DNA of 64,000 nucleotides from Corylus avellana (lineage: Eukaryota > Streptophyta > Magnoliopsida > Fagales > Betulaceae). Under the pieces are notes generated by a model that did not search any database, was not told the DNA's origin, and saw only the letters and a list, made by a program, of their open reading frames with translations. The DNA lies in contig NC_081541.1 in the NCBI RefSeq assembly GCF_901000735.1, positions 26,123,420 to 26,187,419 of the forward strand, in the 5' to 3' direction. Positions 1 to 14,900 of the stretch are shown here, in pieces (within the stretch, counting starts at the first letter, position 1; each line of letters starts with the position of its first letter). A program made the position numbers and the translations under genes.

Positions 1-82
1 ATTTTAATTTTTCATTTGGGGAAAATATACTTAAGTCTCCTAAAGTACTAGCAACCGTTTTCAAAAGAGTCTCATGCACAAG

Positions 83-350
83 CAGTGGCGGAGCCACATG
101 TCGGCCAGAGGTGGCCGTGGCCCGAATTTGTTTTTGAAAAAAAAAAATAAAGATGAGCATTAATTTATTGAGAAAAAAAAGTTTTTTTTGAAAAAAAAAA
201 ATTCACACTTTCAGCACTAGGCCGTGGATCAGCATTAATTTATTGAGAATTTATTTATTTTTTTCTAAATAGGGCCCCTCCATTCTCCTAAAAGTTCATT
301 TGTTTTTTTTTTCTAAATAGGGCCCAATGCGCTGCAGCTGGCCCCTCCAT

Positions 351-397
<47 letters not shown>

Positions 398-1014
398 AGT
401 TTACAAAATGAACTTTCCAAAGCACAAATTTAGTTTACAAAATAAATTTAGTTTACAAATGGCCCGATCCGACATTACAAAATTTATCTTCTATTGCAGA
501 ATTATGCCAAGGATTGGCAAAGACAGAAAAATCAAAGATATACTATCTTATTGATGGATTGATTCGTCTTATTTTGACTCTTCCAGTGTCTACAGCAACT
601 ACCGAACGAGCATTTTTAGCAATGAAAATTGTTAAATAATGACTACGCAACAAAAATAGAGGATGATTTTCTTGCAAATAGTTTAGTTCTTTATATTGTA
701 AGGGAAATTGCTAAAAGCTTCGATTTAGATTCGATACTTGATGATTTTGTACTTCTAAAAGATCTTAAAGTGCAGTTCTAGACACTTTTTGTATTTCTGT
801 CTTTTTTATGTAGTGCTGACATATTATATTTCTAATATATTAATTTGAGCGCATATTTATGAACTTTTATAGATATTTTTTTGTGATACATATATTGTGT
901 GAATCACCAAAATTTCAGTGTAAAAAAAATTTTTAGGACGCAAAAAAAAAATTTTAGGACGCGAAATTTTTTTTTTATGGCCCCTACATTCTGAAACGTC
1001 TGGCTCCGCCACTG
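83..1014 (+). mobile_element. Non-autonomous hAT element with intact ends
   Basis: The element has 14-bp perfect terminal inverted repeats, cagtggcggagcca at 83-96 and its complement at 1001-1014. It is flanked by a perfect 8-bp target duplication, tgcacaag, at 75-82 and 1015-1022, the hallmark of hAT transposition. The interior is AT-rich with long A/T runs (354-395, 940-975) and keeps only the tail of a transposase. It is therefore an internally deleted copy that would need a transposase supplied in trans. The untouched target duplication argues against later rearrangement of the ends. Confidence 0.93.
485..780 (+). pseudogene. hAT transposase C-terminal remnant (TTF/ZMYM1-like)
   Basis: The plus strand reads as the hAT C-terminal dimerisation region: LTLPVSTATTERAF near 566-614, then a stop right after the stretch MKIVK, then an open tail with DDFLANSLVLYIVREIA and a final stop at about 780. 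The motif resembles the TTF-type zinc finger / ZMYM1-like hAT group. The zinc finger, catalytic DDE residues and most of the protein are missing. It lies inside the 83-1014 element, so it is its decayed own transposase rather than a host gene. Confidence 0.8.
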
Positions 1015-1284
1015 TGCACAAGGATTGACATGTGTGATACTTGGATATATCAAATAATCATTTTCTGTTGTAAAAAAAGCCACTATATTAGCCATTAGAA
1101 TGGATGAGAAAATGGTCATGTGCCTTGCATGTGACCAATTTGACCAAAATCTTCTGAAACACTTACAACCCTTTCTAACATTTTAGACTCCTTACACAGA
1201 CAAGCTCCACGCTCACCTCCCTAACACCTCACCAGGTTCCAGCTCCCCGCCAGTCCAACTTTTTGTAGAATCCTTACTAACAAC

Positions 1285-2050
1285 AACGATGAGGGTACTC
1301 AAATACTTAAAGGGAATGATTGATCATTATTACACCAAAGGTCCACTCATCTTCAAACCTACTGTGATTCAGATTGGGCAGAAAATCCAGATGATTGCTG
1401 ATTAACTACTAGTTTTGGAGTATTGTTCAACTCTTGCTTAGTTTCATGAAGTGCAAAGGAGGTAGAAGTAGTATAGTGGTTGAACACTGAGGCTGAATAT
1501 TAAGCCATGGCAATCACCATCACAAATTTATTTTCGATTCATATGCTTCTCAAAGATCTTTAGATTCCTTTATATTTTGACACACCACCAATTTTGTGGT
1601 GTGACAACACTAGTGCATTGGCATTGGCTTCCAATCTAGTATTTCATATCCACACTAACCATGTTGAGATTGATTGAGTACTTTCTAAGAGAAAAAGTGG
1701 TAAACAAGGACCTGTTGACTCAATATATCAGTACAACAGACCATGTGACTTGATAAAAAAATGATTGGTGTCAATATTTTTGTCATATTTGTTTTTTTTC
1801 ATTTCATCTTATAAATCAATTATTAGATTTGTTGACTTATGTGGACCTCACATAAGTCAATGGTGAACCTCACAAATCTAATAGTTGATCTATTGAAGTT
1901 GTAAGAGAATATGAGAAAAATATGAGCAAATTATTGACACCAATTATTTCTCGGCTTGATATATCAGTATGGCAGTCGGGTTGCGAACATTTTCACCGAC
2001 TCTTTCCTCTTCTTGATTTATCATGCTCTGTGACAAGCTTAAGGTAGTTC
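1285..2050 (+). pseudogene. Ty1/Copia RNase H remnant, interrupted
   Basis: Conceptual translation across several frames recovers Copia reverse transcriptase-RNase H landmarks in order: RVLKYLKG near 1290, a D-WAENPDD-like stretch near 1372, TEAEY-like near 1488, [13 protein letters not shown] near 1600, EYFLREKVVNK near 1675 and a VANIFTDSL-like tail after 1980. Several frameshifts and stops break it, and a MITE (1756-1954) splits the last part. No LTRs were seen. It is a dead fragment. Confidence 0.75.
1756..1954. mobile_element. MITE inserted in Copia remnant
   Basis: A roughly 200-bp AT-rich insert with imperfect inverted ends (atgattggtgtcaat at the left, attgacaccaattat at the right). 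It is flanked by a direct repeat cttgata at 1749-1755 and 1955-1961. It interrupts the Copia reading frame, whose last segment resumes just to the right. A related end (ttattgacacaaagtattt) occurs alone at about 36366-36385. Confidence 0.65.
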
Positions 2051-2431
2051 ATTTTTTCCATTCGCTTAAGGGGAAGTGTAAGTCAAAAATAAAAATGCAA
2101 GCTCAAGTTAACTCACGACAAAGGAAAACACAATCATCTCATCATCAAAGGAAAGGGAATCATGCACACATGCAAATTAAATTCAATCTTGATCTTGCCA
2201 TACAAGACAAGTCAATAATGAATATTTTTTATTCTATATATATTAAAAAAAAAAAAAAAAAAAAGATATATAATTTTCTAGAATTATGGAAACATATCTC
2301 ACATCTTGTATATATATATATAAATCACACTTAATTGGTTCCAATTATTTTCTTATATATATCCATAAAAGTCTCAAATATATCATCACTGTGACTATGA
2401 GGGGTGGTCACAACTCATAAGGTTGTATATC

Positions 2432-3004
2432 CTATATTCCTATGCCTCTGCGTCTAGTTGGAAAAAGTGTGAAGAGAAGGCTGGAGAATAACCCGGCTCC
2501 TAATGGCAAATTCATCATCAGTGCACTCTCATTAGCTCCTGCTTCAGGAAAGAAACAGCTCTGCACATTGGAGTTGGCAGCAGCAAAAACCATGAACACC
2601 AAAGGCGACACAAAGGCATGAACAAAATCAACCAAGCTGAGTTTGAATTTGAACTTGTCTAATTCCTTAACATCCCCATCACCATAATTGTAGTTAAAGA
2701 TATAGAGGCCATTGAATGTGGCGATGCCATAGTAGAGCTTTCCATCCTTGTCGGTGAAGCTGTCAGTAAATGAGGATAACAAACAAAAGATGGCGCAAAA
2801 TGCAATGGTGCATGCTGTGAGGCACTTGTTGGGAAGTTGGCAGGAGCCATTGTTGGAGAATAAAGGGGTGAGTGCTTGAAACGCAAGGACAGAGCCGGTG
2901 GGGAGAAGGTTAGCAAGGTTTGCCACACTTGCTAGGGTCTTGTGGACAGGATGGTCCAAGCTGCGGTTCGGCGGCGGTTGTGGAGGAGATATTGGTTCAG
3001 CCAT
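2432..3004 (-). CDS. DMP (DUF679) membrane protein
   Basis: Intronless frame of 190 aa, beginning MAEPISPPQPPPNRSL. It has the DMP family layout: a proline-rich cytosolic N-terminus and four hydrophobic segments at about residues 28-50, 65-85, 128-146 and 166-184, with a cytosolic tail ending in RRRGIGI. DMP proteins are plant membrane proteins of the ER, tonoplast or plasma membrane, tied to senescence, membrane remodelling and, for some members, gamete fusion; which applies here cannot be told. A start at 3064 is also open, but a TATA-like element on the minus strand at 3068-3076 would lie right beside it. The start at 3004 sits about 65 nt downstream, the normal spacing. No damage seen. 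Confidence 0.88.
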   Translation of the reverse strand: MAEPISPPQPPPNRSLDHPVHKTLASVANLANLLPTGSVLAFQALTPLFSNNGSCQLPNKCLTACTIAFCAIFCLLSSFTDSFTDKDGKLYYGIATFNGLYIFNYNYGDGDVKELDKFKFKLSLVDFVHAFVSPLVFMVFAAANSNVQSCFFPEAGANESALMMNLPLGAGLFSSLLFTLFPTRRRGIGI

Positions 3005-3067
3005 GCATGGAAAGAAAGAAAGAAAGAGAGAATTATATGGATTATTGGGTTTGTGTTCGTTCATCCT

Positions 3068-3076
3068 TAATTTATA
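3068..3076 (-). promoter_or_regulatory. TATA-like box of the DMP gene
   Basis: TATAAATTA on the minus strand, about 65 nt upstream of the chosen DMP start codon. The position decides between two in-frame starts. Confidence 0.5.
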
Positions 3077-4347
3077 GGAAATTAGGAGAACTGGAGATTG
3101 GATGGAATGTGCCTAAGCATGAACATGTCAACCATGTGGTTTCAAGGGGCTTTTTTCAGAGGGATGGCGTCAGGGACTCCTACTTTAGCTTAACTTCTAT
3201 GCATTACGAAACACAATGACATATATATATGCTAGTTGATAAGCTAAAGCAATTTGTTTGCTTGTTCCTTTTTTTCTTCCAAGAGTTTACATCATCATAT
3301 ATGGATGGCCCCCTCCCCCTACAGTTTGGTGTAGCGGATAGGGCACTGCTGGTCTAAGATTAATAAAATGTCTTGTTTTCTTTTCCAGATGATTTAACAA
3401 TTTGTTAAGGTAAATATGACAAAACGGCAATCAATTAAGGTGCTGAACAATAATAGCACGTACAGTTGTTGAAGGCTAGCTTGCAGCACTGCAACTAACA
3501 CCATTAGTGTGAAGGTTTCCTTTAGGAAGATTACAATTTGTAGTAAATAATTAAAGCAACGCATAATATTGTATCAACAATATATTAGACTAATTTGGTA
3601 GGCTACTCGTTGGACGTGTTTAAGCCTAACTATTAGGTATGTGGACCCAAGCCTAACACTTGCATACCTCTCGAATTTCTCTCATATACAAAGTTGTTGA
3701 ATATTAAGAATGCTTTCTCAAAATATTAGGTTGTTATGTTTGGTGGTGTAATTTATAAAGCATATGTTTGTATGATATCCATAACTTGACATTTCAGCAT
3801 TCAATTTAGCTTCTATAAATATAGTACCCAACCATTCCTATTCAAGAATAAGGAAGAGCTAGAATAGCCTGTTACGTGCTATTCTGGTCGTATCAGGATC
3901 GATCTCCTACAATTTTTTACTCAAATTACATAATTATTAGGCAATTTTTAGGCATCGAAACACTTGAAAAATGTGGTATGTCAAGAATTATGTGATTTAA
4001 GAATCTAATATTTCTTTAAAATTGTAGGGATCCTAATTCAATATTCCCATGACATTTTCCTATATATCCTATAATCATAATAATTGCATATTATTGCAGT
4101 ATTTGTATTCATAGGAAGGAATTATTCTTTAATGTTGCATAATTGCAATCATCTTATTAGCAGCTGATTCTATAATAATTGTATTCCCAAAATAAGCTGA
4201 AATCCCCTTTATAAAAGGATAATTTATCAAGGAAAATACTCAATAGATTTGAGGTCCGACCCCTCGAAGCCATCGATTTAATCCCACAGATTCCTATCAT
4301 TTGATTAATCTAAGCACACAGATTTTGTGATTGTGGTACCAAATTCA
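3077..4347. other. Intergenic region, DMP to sugar transporter
   Basis: AT-rich DNA between the divergent upstream side of the DMP gene and the 3' end of the sugar transporter. No convincing frame, terminal repeats or RNA gene was seen. Confidence 0.5.
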
Positions 4348-6816
<2,469 letters not shown>

Positions 6817-7026
6817 CTGCAAATAAATAGAATCATCAATTGAGCATGTCATCAATGCTTGAATTTGCCACTTTATACCATTTAGATATGTTTGTTCAAT
6901 AACATGTACTTGAGTAAAAACATAATATCAGAAGCAATGAATAACACTCAAACGCTTTTGTTTTTCCTATATTCAAAGACATATCTGGAGAGCACATCAC
7001 GAGAATTTTTTTGCTAAAATTTTGCA

Positions 7027-7126
7027 NNNNNNNNNNNNNNNNNNNNNNNNNNNNNNNNNNNNNNNNNNNNNNNNNNNNNNNNNNNNNNNNNNNNNNNNNN
7101 NNNNNNNNNNNNNNNNNNNNNNNNNN
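7027..7126. other. Assembly gap of 100 N
   Basis: Exactly 100 N, the conventional size for a gap of unknown length. It lies where the missing upstream exons of the sugar transporter should begin. Confidence 1.
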
Positions 7127-7335
7127 TCAATTGTTTCAAGTTTGATCGATCATTTGATCCTATCATGATCGATTGAACAAATGTACTATGATGAAACGGA
7201 TGTTTGAACGAACCTTTAATTTCAATTGTTTCAATTTTGATTGTCATTTGATCATATCATTTGATTGTATCACTATCGAAGTTGTTGTACATTATGCAAT
7301 AAAAATTAAAAAAAATAATATAAAATTAAATAAAA

Positions 7336-7338
<3 letters not shown>

Positions 7339-7375
<37 letters not shown>
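7339..7375. repeat. (TA)n microsatellite
   Basis: Uninterrupted alternating TA tract inside the retroelement leader region. Confidence 0.95.
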
Positions 7376-7377
<2 letters not shown>

Positions 7378-7456
7378 CATTCTATTTCTACGATCCATCG
7401 CATACTTGTTGCGATCAATCGTAGTAATGGAATTTTGGCTTTGAAGATTCTGTTAT

Positions 7457-7769
7457 TGCGATCGAACGCACCTTGGGTGCGCTCGATTGCAGTAATCGAA
7501 TTTTACACCTTTGAACATTCTGTTACTACCATTGCTTTTTATCTTGGGTGCGATGGATCGCAGTAATCGCATTTATACCTTTGAACATTCTGTTACTGCG
7601 ATCGATCGCATCTTGGGTGCGATCGATCGCAGTAATCGAATGAATACCTTTGACCATTCTGTCATTGCGATCGATCGCAACTTGGGTGCGATCGATCGCA
7701 ATAACAGAAACAACACGCACACTGCTGTCCGAATGCGATCGATCGCACCATGTGTGCGATCGATCGCAC
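7457..7769. repeat. Array of TGCGATCGATCGCA-type palindromes
   Basis: Nine copies, some with one or two changes, of the 14-bp palindrome TGCGATCGATCGCA. They are arranged as close pairs joined by ttgggtg-type spacers and separated by tracts such as gtaatcgaa. The block lies upstream of the transposon-protein frame at 8210, and an inverted copy is at 39758-39906. Confidence 0.9.
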
Positions 7770-8209
7770 TTGGACAGCACACCACGTGACCTATTTTAGG
7801 TCACTTTCCCCCCACACCCAACAGATTTTTCTTCTCCAAGGTAGCACCCACCTCCGGCACTCCTCCACCGTTTTTCACCACTCGTCCACTCCTCCCCCGT
7901 TTTTCACCACCTCTACCACGCAGCCACCACACGGTTCTCTTCTCTGGCAACCATACCAGGTACTTTTCACCACCTCTACTTTACACCCCGTTCCCTATTC
8001 CCATCAACACCCCAACGCCGATCACTTCTCCAACTTTTTTTTTTTTCTCATATTTCTGCAATTGTGGGTGTTCATCCACCCACATTGCTTTCTTGTGGTT
8101 GGATTTTGGTGTTTTTGCAGGGGTTTTGAGCTGAGTTGCTTTGTTTTGCAATTTTGGCTATCTCTAGTGCACACAAGGTGTTCGTCAAAAGTCCCCAGTC
8201 AAGCTCACC

Positions 8210-9025
8210 ATGCCAAGAGCTCAAGCTTCATCCTCCCGAGGGTCCGATACCCGAGCCATTTCTCCCCCGCCCACTTTTGAGAAGCGGGAGCTGCTATTTG
8301 AGACCACCTTCGCCATTCGAGAAGACTTTCAAAATCTTGAGGCGACTCAATGGGCGGTCGCCGAGTTCAAGCGATGGGGGCTCAACAAGCTTTTCAAGCC
8401 GGTCACCCCCACTGCCTATAGAAAATTGGTGATCGAGTTCTATGCCCATCTGTCTCATGACTGCAACAGGGTGGCTGCCCTCTCTTCGAAAGTGAAAGGC
8501 GAAGCTATTGAAGTAACATGGGCCGACATTGCTGCTGCCCTTCGATGCAATCATGAGCACCCTCCAGAAGCCGCACAGCTTGCTGAGCAATCGGACAGAT
8601 TCTACGTGGCGAAAATCATTGAGGACATGTGCAAAGGGCAATATGCCGATGCCCATCCTAATGCCGGCAGCCGATCCAACCTACCTCAACGGCTTTGGTT
8701 TGTGGACTCCATATTACACCGTAATGGTTTTCCCTTGGGGCACAAAAGTCAGAGGCGGGATCAATTTCTTCAAACACTCTACTCCTTCCATAAAAATGCT
8801 TGGTACTCAATTCCCGACATAATTTGGAACGAAATTCACAAATTTTGGAATGGGGTGCACATTGGAGGAGCGAAGTCCACACATTCATGGGGGTTGCCTT
8901 TCCCATACTTAATCTCCTTCATCCTCCGGAAGAAAGGCATCAAGGGTACCGCAGCTGATGAGCCAGTCACTACTACTCCCATATTTGGCATTCGCCAATG
9001 GAACAAGAGCTTGTCCCACATGCCC
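8210..9025 (+). CDS. Putative plant transposon protein, cut by gap
   Basis: Frame opening MPRAQASSSRGSDTRAI and running 272 codons into the N gap. Recognisable stretches such as FQNLEATQWAVAEF, VIEFYAHLSHD, VTWADIAAALRC and WYSIPDIIWNEIHKFWNG fit the 'putative plant transposon protein' domain (PF20167) of Ty3/gypsy-related plant elements; its biochemical role is unknown. The second copy at 38236-39330 shows that the missing C-terminus should hold an acidic stretch and a coiled coil. No stop is seen here, so this copy is the better preserved one. Sequence right of the gap does not continue the family. Confidence 0.75.
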
Positions 9026-9125
9026 NNNNNNNNNNNNNNNNNNNNNNNNNNNNNNNNNNNNNNNNNNNNNNNNNNNNNNNNNNNNNNNNNNNNNNNNNNN
9101 NNNNNNNNNNNNNNNNNNNNNNNNN
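9026..9125. other. Assembly gap of 100 N
   Basis: Exactly 100 N. Together with 7027-7126 it isolates a 1.9-kb contig (7127-9025) made wholly of retroelement sequence. Confidence 1.
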
Positions 9126-9240
9126 CTTGTCTTCATGAAGGAGAAGACAGGGAGGAAAGAAAGTTGAGGGAGATGGAGGGTAATCGAGAGCGGCGGAAAA
9201 CAAAAAGAAAGAAACTAAAGGCTAATACGATAATTCTACA
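9126..9240 (-). other. Possible 5' leader and start of a gene
   Basis: On the minus strand this is a CT-rich stretch of the kind found in plant 5' leaders. It ends in ATGAAGACAAG directly at the gap. It could be the start of the sugar transporter whose 3' exons lie at 4348-6816, because the strand and order fit. That is an inference; no transporter residues can be read here. Confidence 0.25.
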
Positions 9241-9374
9241 TCAGGTTCACCCAGCTCATTTTATTAAAGGCACATATACTGACACTCTACAGTGTCTAGG
9301 CAACCCTCACCACCTTTGCCAAACACCACCTTAATCTCTCTTTTTGATTCTATATTGTTCATCACTGTTGTGCA

Positions 9375-9715
9375 TGTTGGGGTTATTCCTCAGTGGTTGT
9401 GAAAGCGGCTAGTGATAAGTTTATAAGTATGAGGGAAAGCTTCACATCTTGAGCTAACTTTTAGGGTTGAGAGAGGCTCAAGACCACCCAACATTGGTAT
9501 TAGAGCCCAGGTTCAACCAACAAGTCTCGGCCAATAGTCCACGGAAGAAACAGGTTGTCGTTACTCCGACCCAGGGCCTAATGTGTAAGGAGGAGATTGT
9601 TGGGGTTATTCCACATAAGTTGTGGAAGAGGCTGGTGGTCAATTTATAAGTGTGAGGGAAAGCCTCACCTCTTGAACTAGCTTTGGGGTTGAGAGAAGTC
9701 TAAGATCATCCAACA
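9375..9715 (+). mobile_element. Complete TRIM retrotransposon
   Basis: A 341-bp terminal-repeat retrotransposon in miniature. LTR1 is 9375-9493 and LTR2 9598-9715; both begin tgttggggttattcc and end in ccaaca. Right after LTR1 the sequence ttggtattagagcc is a near-complement of initiator-tRNA-Met (primer binding site). A purine tract aggaggagat precedes LTR2. The flanks gtgca (9370-9374) and gtaca (9716-9720) are a 5-bp target duplication with one change. There is no coding capacity, as expected for this class. Confidence 0.92.
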
Positions 9716-10086
9716 GTACACGATAACAACAAGAAGAGAAAGTGTTCTACACCCATTTTTGTACATCTCTTTTCATCTTTTTCATAAATTTATTATTGAA
9801 TTTATCCATCTCTTATAATAGAAAATAAACATATCTCTTTCTCTTTTCTTATCAGAACACCTTATGCTAACATCGTTATCTACATGAAATACAATTGGGA
9901 TAAGATAATAATGAAAATCAAAATATGCAACATTAAGCATATAGTTGCATAATAATGAAAATCAATCTCACACTTTCCTTCTAGCACTAAGTTTATTAAG
10001 TGTATAGTCCTCAATTAACATTGGATTTGTTAGTTGTATTGCCTCCTCTTAACACTAAGTTTATTAAGCGTATTGCCCCCACTTAA
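9716..10086. other. Intergenic, AT-rich
   Basis: No frame recognised. A short phrase around cactaagtttattaag is repeated at about 9985 and 10060. Confidence 0.4.
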
Positions 10087-10705
10087 TTAGGGGTGTTCGT
10101 GAGTGAACTCAGGATTGGTTCGTATAAGCTCGACTCGATTATTAAATGAGGCGCTTTGTGAACACAAATTCTAGCTCGAATATTAAACGAAACAAGCTCG
10201 GCTCGACTAGATTAGGCTCGTGAGCAACCTCGTATAAGGCTTGACTCACTTACTAGGCTCAACTCGTATATTTTTTATTAAATAACTAACAATATATAGT
10301 CAATATTACACAATAATAACAAATATACTGTATAACTTATTTTAATTAATTTATATATTATATACACATATATATAACAAATATATGTATTTAATATTTT
10401 TAACAAAAATTTGGTGAGTGAGAGTGAGAGATTGGGAAATGAGAGTTGAGGTGGAAGATGCGTTGTGACTGGTGAGGAAGATTGAGAGAGAGAGACATTG
10501 AAAAAAATATTATTTTGTAGGGGGTGTTGTCTCACTGCAGTCTAAATACAACAATGTTAACTTGTCCTACATTGCTAAGAAAACACTAATCCCCAAGCTT
10601 GTTTATCTATAAAATGATGCATATCTTCTCTCTTCGAAACCAAGTGCCTTACTGTATTGACTCAGGCTCCATATTCTGCTAGTCAGGCTAAGCAAATGTT
10701 CATAT
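10087..10705 (-). mobile_element. Truncated hAT-like MITE (GCTCG-rich)
   Basis: Begins taggggtgttcgtgag and is rich in gctcg/gactcg motifs. The part at 10560-10705 is the reverse complement of 21375-21500 in the complete element at 21136-21718 (shared phrases atgatgcatatcttctctct and gactcaggctccatat). The remainder that the complete copy would predict is absent beyond 10705, where another hAT element begins. Confidence 0.75.
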
Positions 10706-11954
10706 TAGGGGTGGCAATTCGGGTAATCGGGTAGACCCGATTACGACCCGCTAAGACCCGCGACCCGATTACCCAAGACACGAACACGACCCGTTTAACT
10801 AATCGGGTTAACGGGTCTGACACGATTATAACACGAAAAATACCCGGGTAACCCGACACGACCCGTTTAACATTACCGGGTAAAACCGGGTAAACACGAC
10901 CCGTTACGACACGACCCGACTCGACCCGACCCAGGCATCAAACAGGTAATCTGACCCGAACCGACCCGACCCGACCTGGAAAAATATGTAGAAAAGGCTG
11001 AAAAGCCATTTGGGCAATCAACGATTCAACATTCTTCTCTTTTGTTGAGCATTAGATGATTTAGATCTTAAAGGAATTAAATAGAATTGAAAATTAAATG
11101 GAAAAAAAATTAAAAATGTACAAGAACCAGGAAGGACCAAAATGGCAAAATATAGAGAACTAAGAAGCATGGACCCTTAGGCATTCTTTCCATCTCCCTT
11201 TTCTAAGATTTTAAGTGTTTTTGTTATATTAATGTAAAACAAAATTACTGCAAAAATTTTCTTCCTTTTTCTTTAATAAATTCTCCCCTGAAATTAAAAA
11301 AAAAAAAGGAAAAAGAAAAGAAAAGAAAAAAAAAAGGAAAATGTAACATTCACTTTCACTGCCAAGTGCCAGCATAAATTATTCTTGCACAATTTACAAC
11401 TTTGTGGTGCAGAACCCTGTCATCATATCATAACATACACTTTTGCTAGTCTCTAAAGCCAAAGATGCCATACATGTGAAGCCATTGTAAAAACTATGTA
11501 CATGACCAACTCACACTAAAATCCTTCCTTCCAAAATCCTGGCAGAATATATTAGACTATAGTGAGAGGTATTGATTTCTGTAGCTGCATAATAGCAAGG
11601 ACAAGAAGAAGCTCCAAAGTCCACCCAAAACACATCAAGACCAAATAAGCTCCAAAGTTCAAACAAATACTCAAATAATTTCAGAACTTTAAGCATTCTT
11701 AACAAACATCAGTAATGAAAATTAAAAGTGCTGCTCCCACTAGAAATCCTAACAAAACCCATTAGTCATTACAGTTCCATCAAACTATTATACTACTGAA
11801 CTTTTACAAATTACAAGTTCCTTTACATATAGACAATAGTTAACATAGTTCATCATCATTAGATTCTAAACAAAATAACTAAATAAAGTTTCAATGACTA
11901 TGAACCATCATCATTAGAGTCATTACAAAATATGAACTAAATAAGGTTAATATT

Positions 11955-14900
11955 TTAAGAAAGATTAGCAGATTGTGCTCCAGAAGAATTTGGAATGTCA
12001 CAAGAACTAACATCAGTTGTCAAAATTTCCTCTTCTATGCTATCCAACTTCATTTGTGCTATATCAAAAAAAAAAAAGAAAAAAAAAAAAGAAGAGCAAT
12101 TAGTATTATTATAGTGTAGTTAAAAAAAATAATACAAGTAAATGAATAAATTAAATATACAAATAAATAATATTACCTTGTTCTCCATACAACCAATCTC
12201 TACTGCAAATTAATGCTTCAACAATATCAGGCTTGAGTGAGCTCCTATATTGATCAATCACACATCCACCAATACTAAAAGTGGATTCTGAAGCAACCGT
12301 GGAAACAGGAATACTCAAAACATCACGAGCCATTGCAGCTACTTCAGGATATCGAAATTCATTTCCTTTCCAAAATGAAAGGATGTCAAATGAATCATTC
12401 ACAGCCACAGACCTAGGCTCCTCCAAATAAATTTCCAATTGACTCTTTTGTGAATTAACATCAACTCCACCAAATGCCAAATATTCCTACATGAAAAAGA
12501 GAGAATATAAACATAAATAATTAAGAGTATTAAAAAGATTATATACTAAGTTACTAAATTACTAAAAAGATTATATACCAAGTTACTAAGTTACTAAATT
12601 ACTAAAAAGAGTATATACTAAGTTACTAAATTACTAAAAAGATTATATTCTAAGTTACTAAATTACTAAAAAGATTATATACTAAGTTACTAAAAAGATA
12701 AGAAATCAATGATATTATAATATTATTTACCTGTTCCCAAGGTAGTGTTGCTCGAGTTACTTGGGGCTGTTGAACAGTTATGGAGCTTGAACTTGAAGGT
12801 ATAGAAGAAGCACTATACTCCATAAAAAGGCTCTTTACTTTATTACTAACATTCACATACTGTAGAGAATTCATAACTCCATAGATCTTCGTATAGTAAT
12901 AATTTACAAGATGAAGCTTGTAACGAGGATCTAAGATAACTGCAACAGCCAACACTTCACTGAAGTCCAACCAATACTTCTCAAATTTAGAGAGCATTTG
13001 AATTGCCATTAAACTCTTATGCTCATCTTCACTCACAACGTCTTCCTTCAAGCTCACATAAATCATGGCAATCACAGGAAAATATAAATTGGCAGTGGGA
13101 TACTTAGTACCAGAAAAAGCACATGTAGCTTGGTAAAAGCAAGCTAAGAAGCTTTTGATATTATCAACCTTTTCCCACTCAACTACAGTAGGACAATGCT
13201 TATAGTTCCTATCAGTCATCTCCAAATAACTAAAAGCACGCCTATAGTGAACTGCACTCTCAAGCATCAAATATGTAGAATTCCATCTAGTTGGCACATC
13301 TTGTTTTAACCCTTTATGACTGTCCAATGACATTTGATTCACTGCTTGAAGAAAACTTTGCTTCCGCACTTGTGATCCCCTAACATACTTGACACTATCT
13401 CGAACCTTTTGGATAGCATCATTGATCTCTTTCAATCCATCTTGCACTATCAAATTCAGAATGTGAGCACAACAACGCATATGAAAGAAATCACCATCAC
13501 AAGGAAGGGCTTTTTTCATGTTCAATTTCTCTTTTAAGAACCCAACACAACTATCATTAGAAGAAGCATTATCCAATGTTATACTGAAAATCTTGTTCTC
13601 AATCCCCCACTCTTGTAGCAAGTTATATATAACATCAGACAAAGAGATACCATTGTGTGGTGGGGGCATAAATGAAAAATTTAACACCCTCTTGGTTAAG
13701 ACCCAGTCTTTGTTAATAAAATGTGCAGTAAGACAGATATACCCATTAGTTGCCAAAGACGTCCACAAATCAGATGTTAAACAAATCCTCCCAGGACAAT
13801 CATTCAACATAGATTTAACCCTTTGTTTCTCCCTCAAATACATTTTAACCAAATCAGCTTTACCAGTATTTCTAGAGATAAAAGGTACATCAGGACGCAA
13901 ATATTGATGTACTGCTCTTACACCATCATATTCAACATAAGAAAATGGCAAATCATGCTTAACAACCGCCGCAACCAACAATTCTCTAAATTTTTTAGGA
14001 TCAAATTTAGAGTCACTTACCCCCAGAGATCCTGCTTTTCCAGCTAAAAGCATTTGCCCAACATCACGACTGCTTCTCCCCCCGCAATTTTTACTATGCT
14101 TTATTAAATTTCCAGTTCCATAAGAACTTCGAGCCCTATACTTATTAGCACACGTCTTGCATTTTGCCCATACCTCTGGGTCATTTGGATCAGTATTAGG
14201 AACAATGTCATAATATTGCCAAACATCTGAGGTCTTCCTACGCTTCTTTCCCTTTTTCTTATTCCCCATAGAAACCGAGTCATCTCCTAGTGAATTTACT
14301 TCAACAACATCTTCGTCAATTTCGAATGACTCGAATGCATCTTGAATAATTTCTTCATTAGTCCTCTACACACATAACAAAATATGGACAGGTATTTCAA
14401 AAGCATATATATCTCTTATCTGGAAAGAAAAAGGAGCTATAATTACTTAAGCAAACTAGAAAAAATTGCACCCAAGTGACTTCCTCGAAAAGTAACAGCA
14501 AAGCCAAACTTACAAAAGGATTCTTGAAACCCAAAAGACAGAAACTCAAAATCCATTTCCAAAACAATCTTAAAGTAGGGACTATTTTACAAAACATAAA
14601 ACCCAACATCAATCACCACACGCACAGGCACAGGGAACAACAAATAACAATCACAAAAATCAGTTTCTACTACTCTAGCAGAAATGCACAGAGACCCAGT
14701 AACCGACACAAATTTTGGTACACGAATGTGTTTGGTACTGAGAAGTAGTAGTAATAAAATTATAATGAAAAAAAAAACTCTTTGTCAGAGAGAAGCATAG
14801 AAACAGAGATGACATGAACACCCAAAAAATAGTTGAAATATATATATCTACGAAAATCCAACTGCATGCCTGCATCAGTGCATCTCTCCAACTTTTTGAA

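Noticed and set aside
3004..3064. Longer DMP start (20 extra residues)
   Set aside because: It would begin next to the TATA-like box, and the extra residues (NNPYNSLFLSFFPC) do not look like a DMP N-terminus.
2920..3219. Open frame of 99 codons on the plus strand
   Set aside because: Overlaps the DMP gene start in antisense, with no motif; a shadow frame.
3325..3365. tRNA-like phrase (gtgtagcggatagggcac)
   Set aside because: No matching B box or cloverleaf; insufficient for a tRNA or SINE call.
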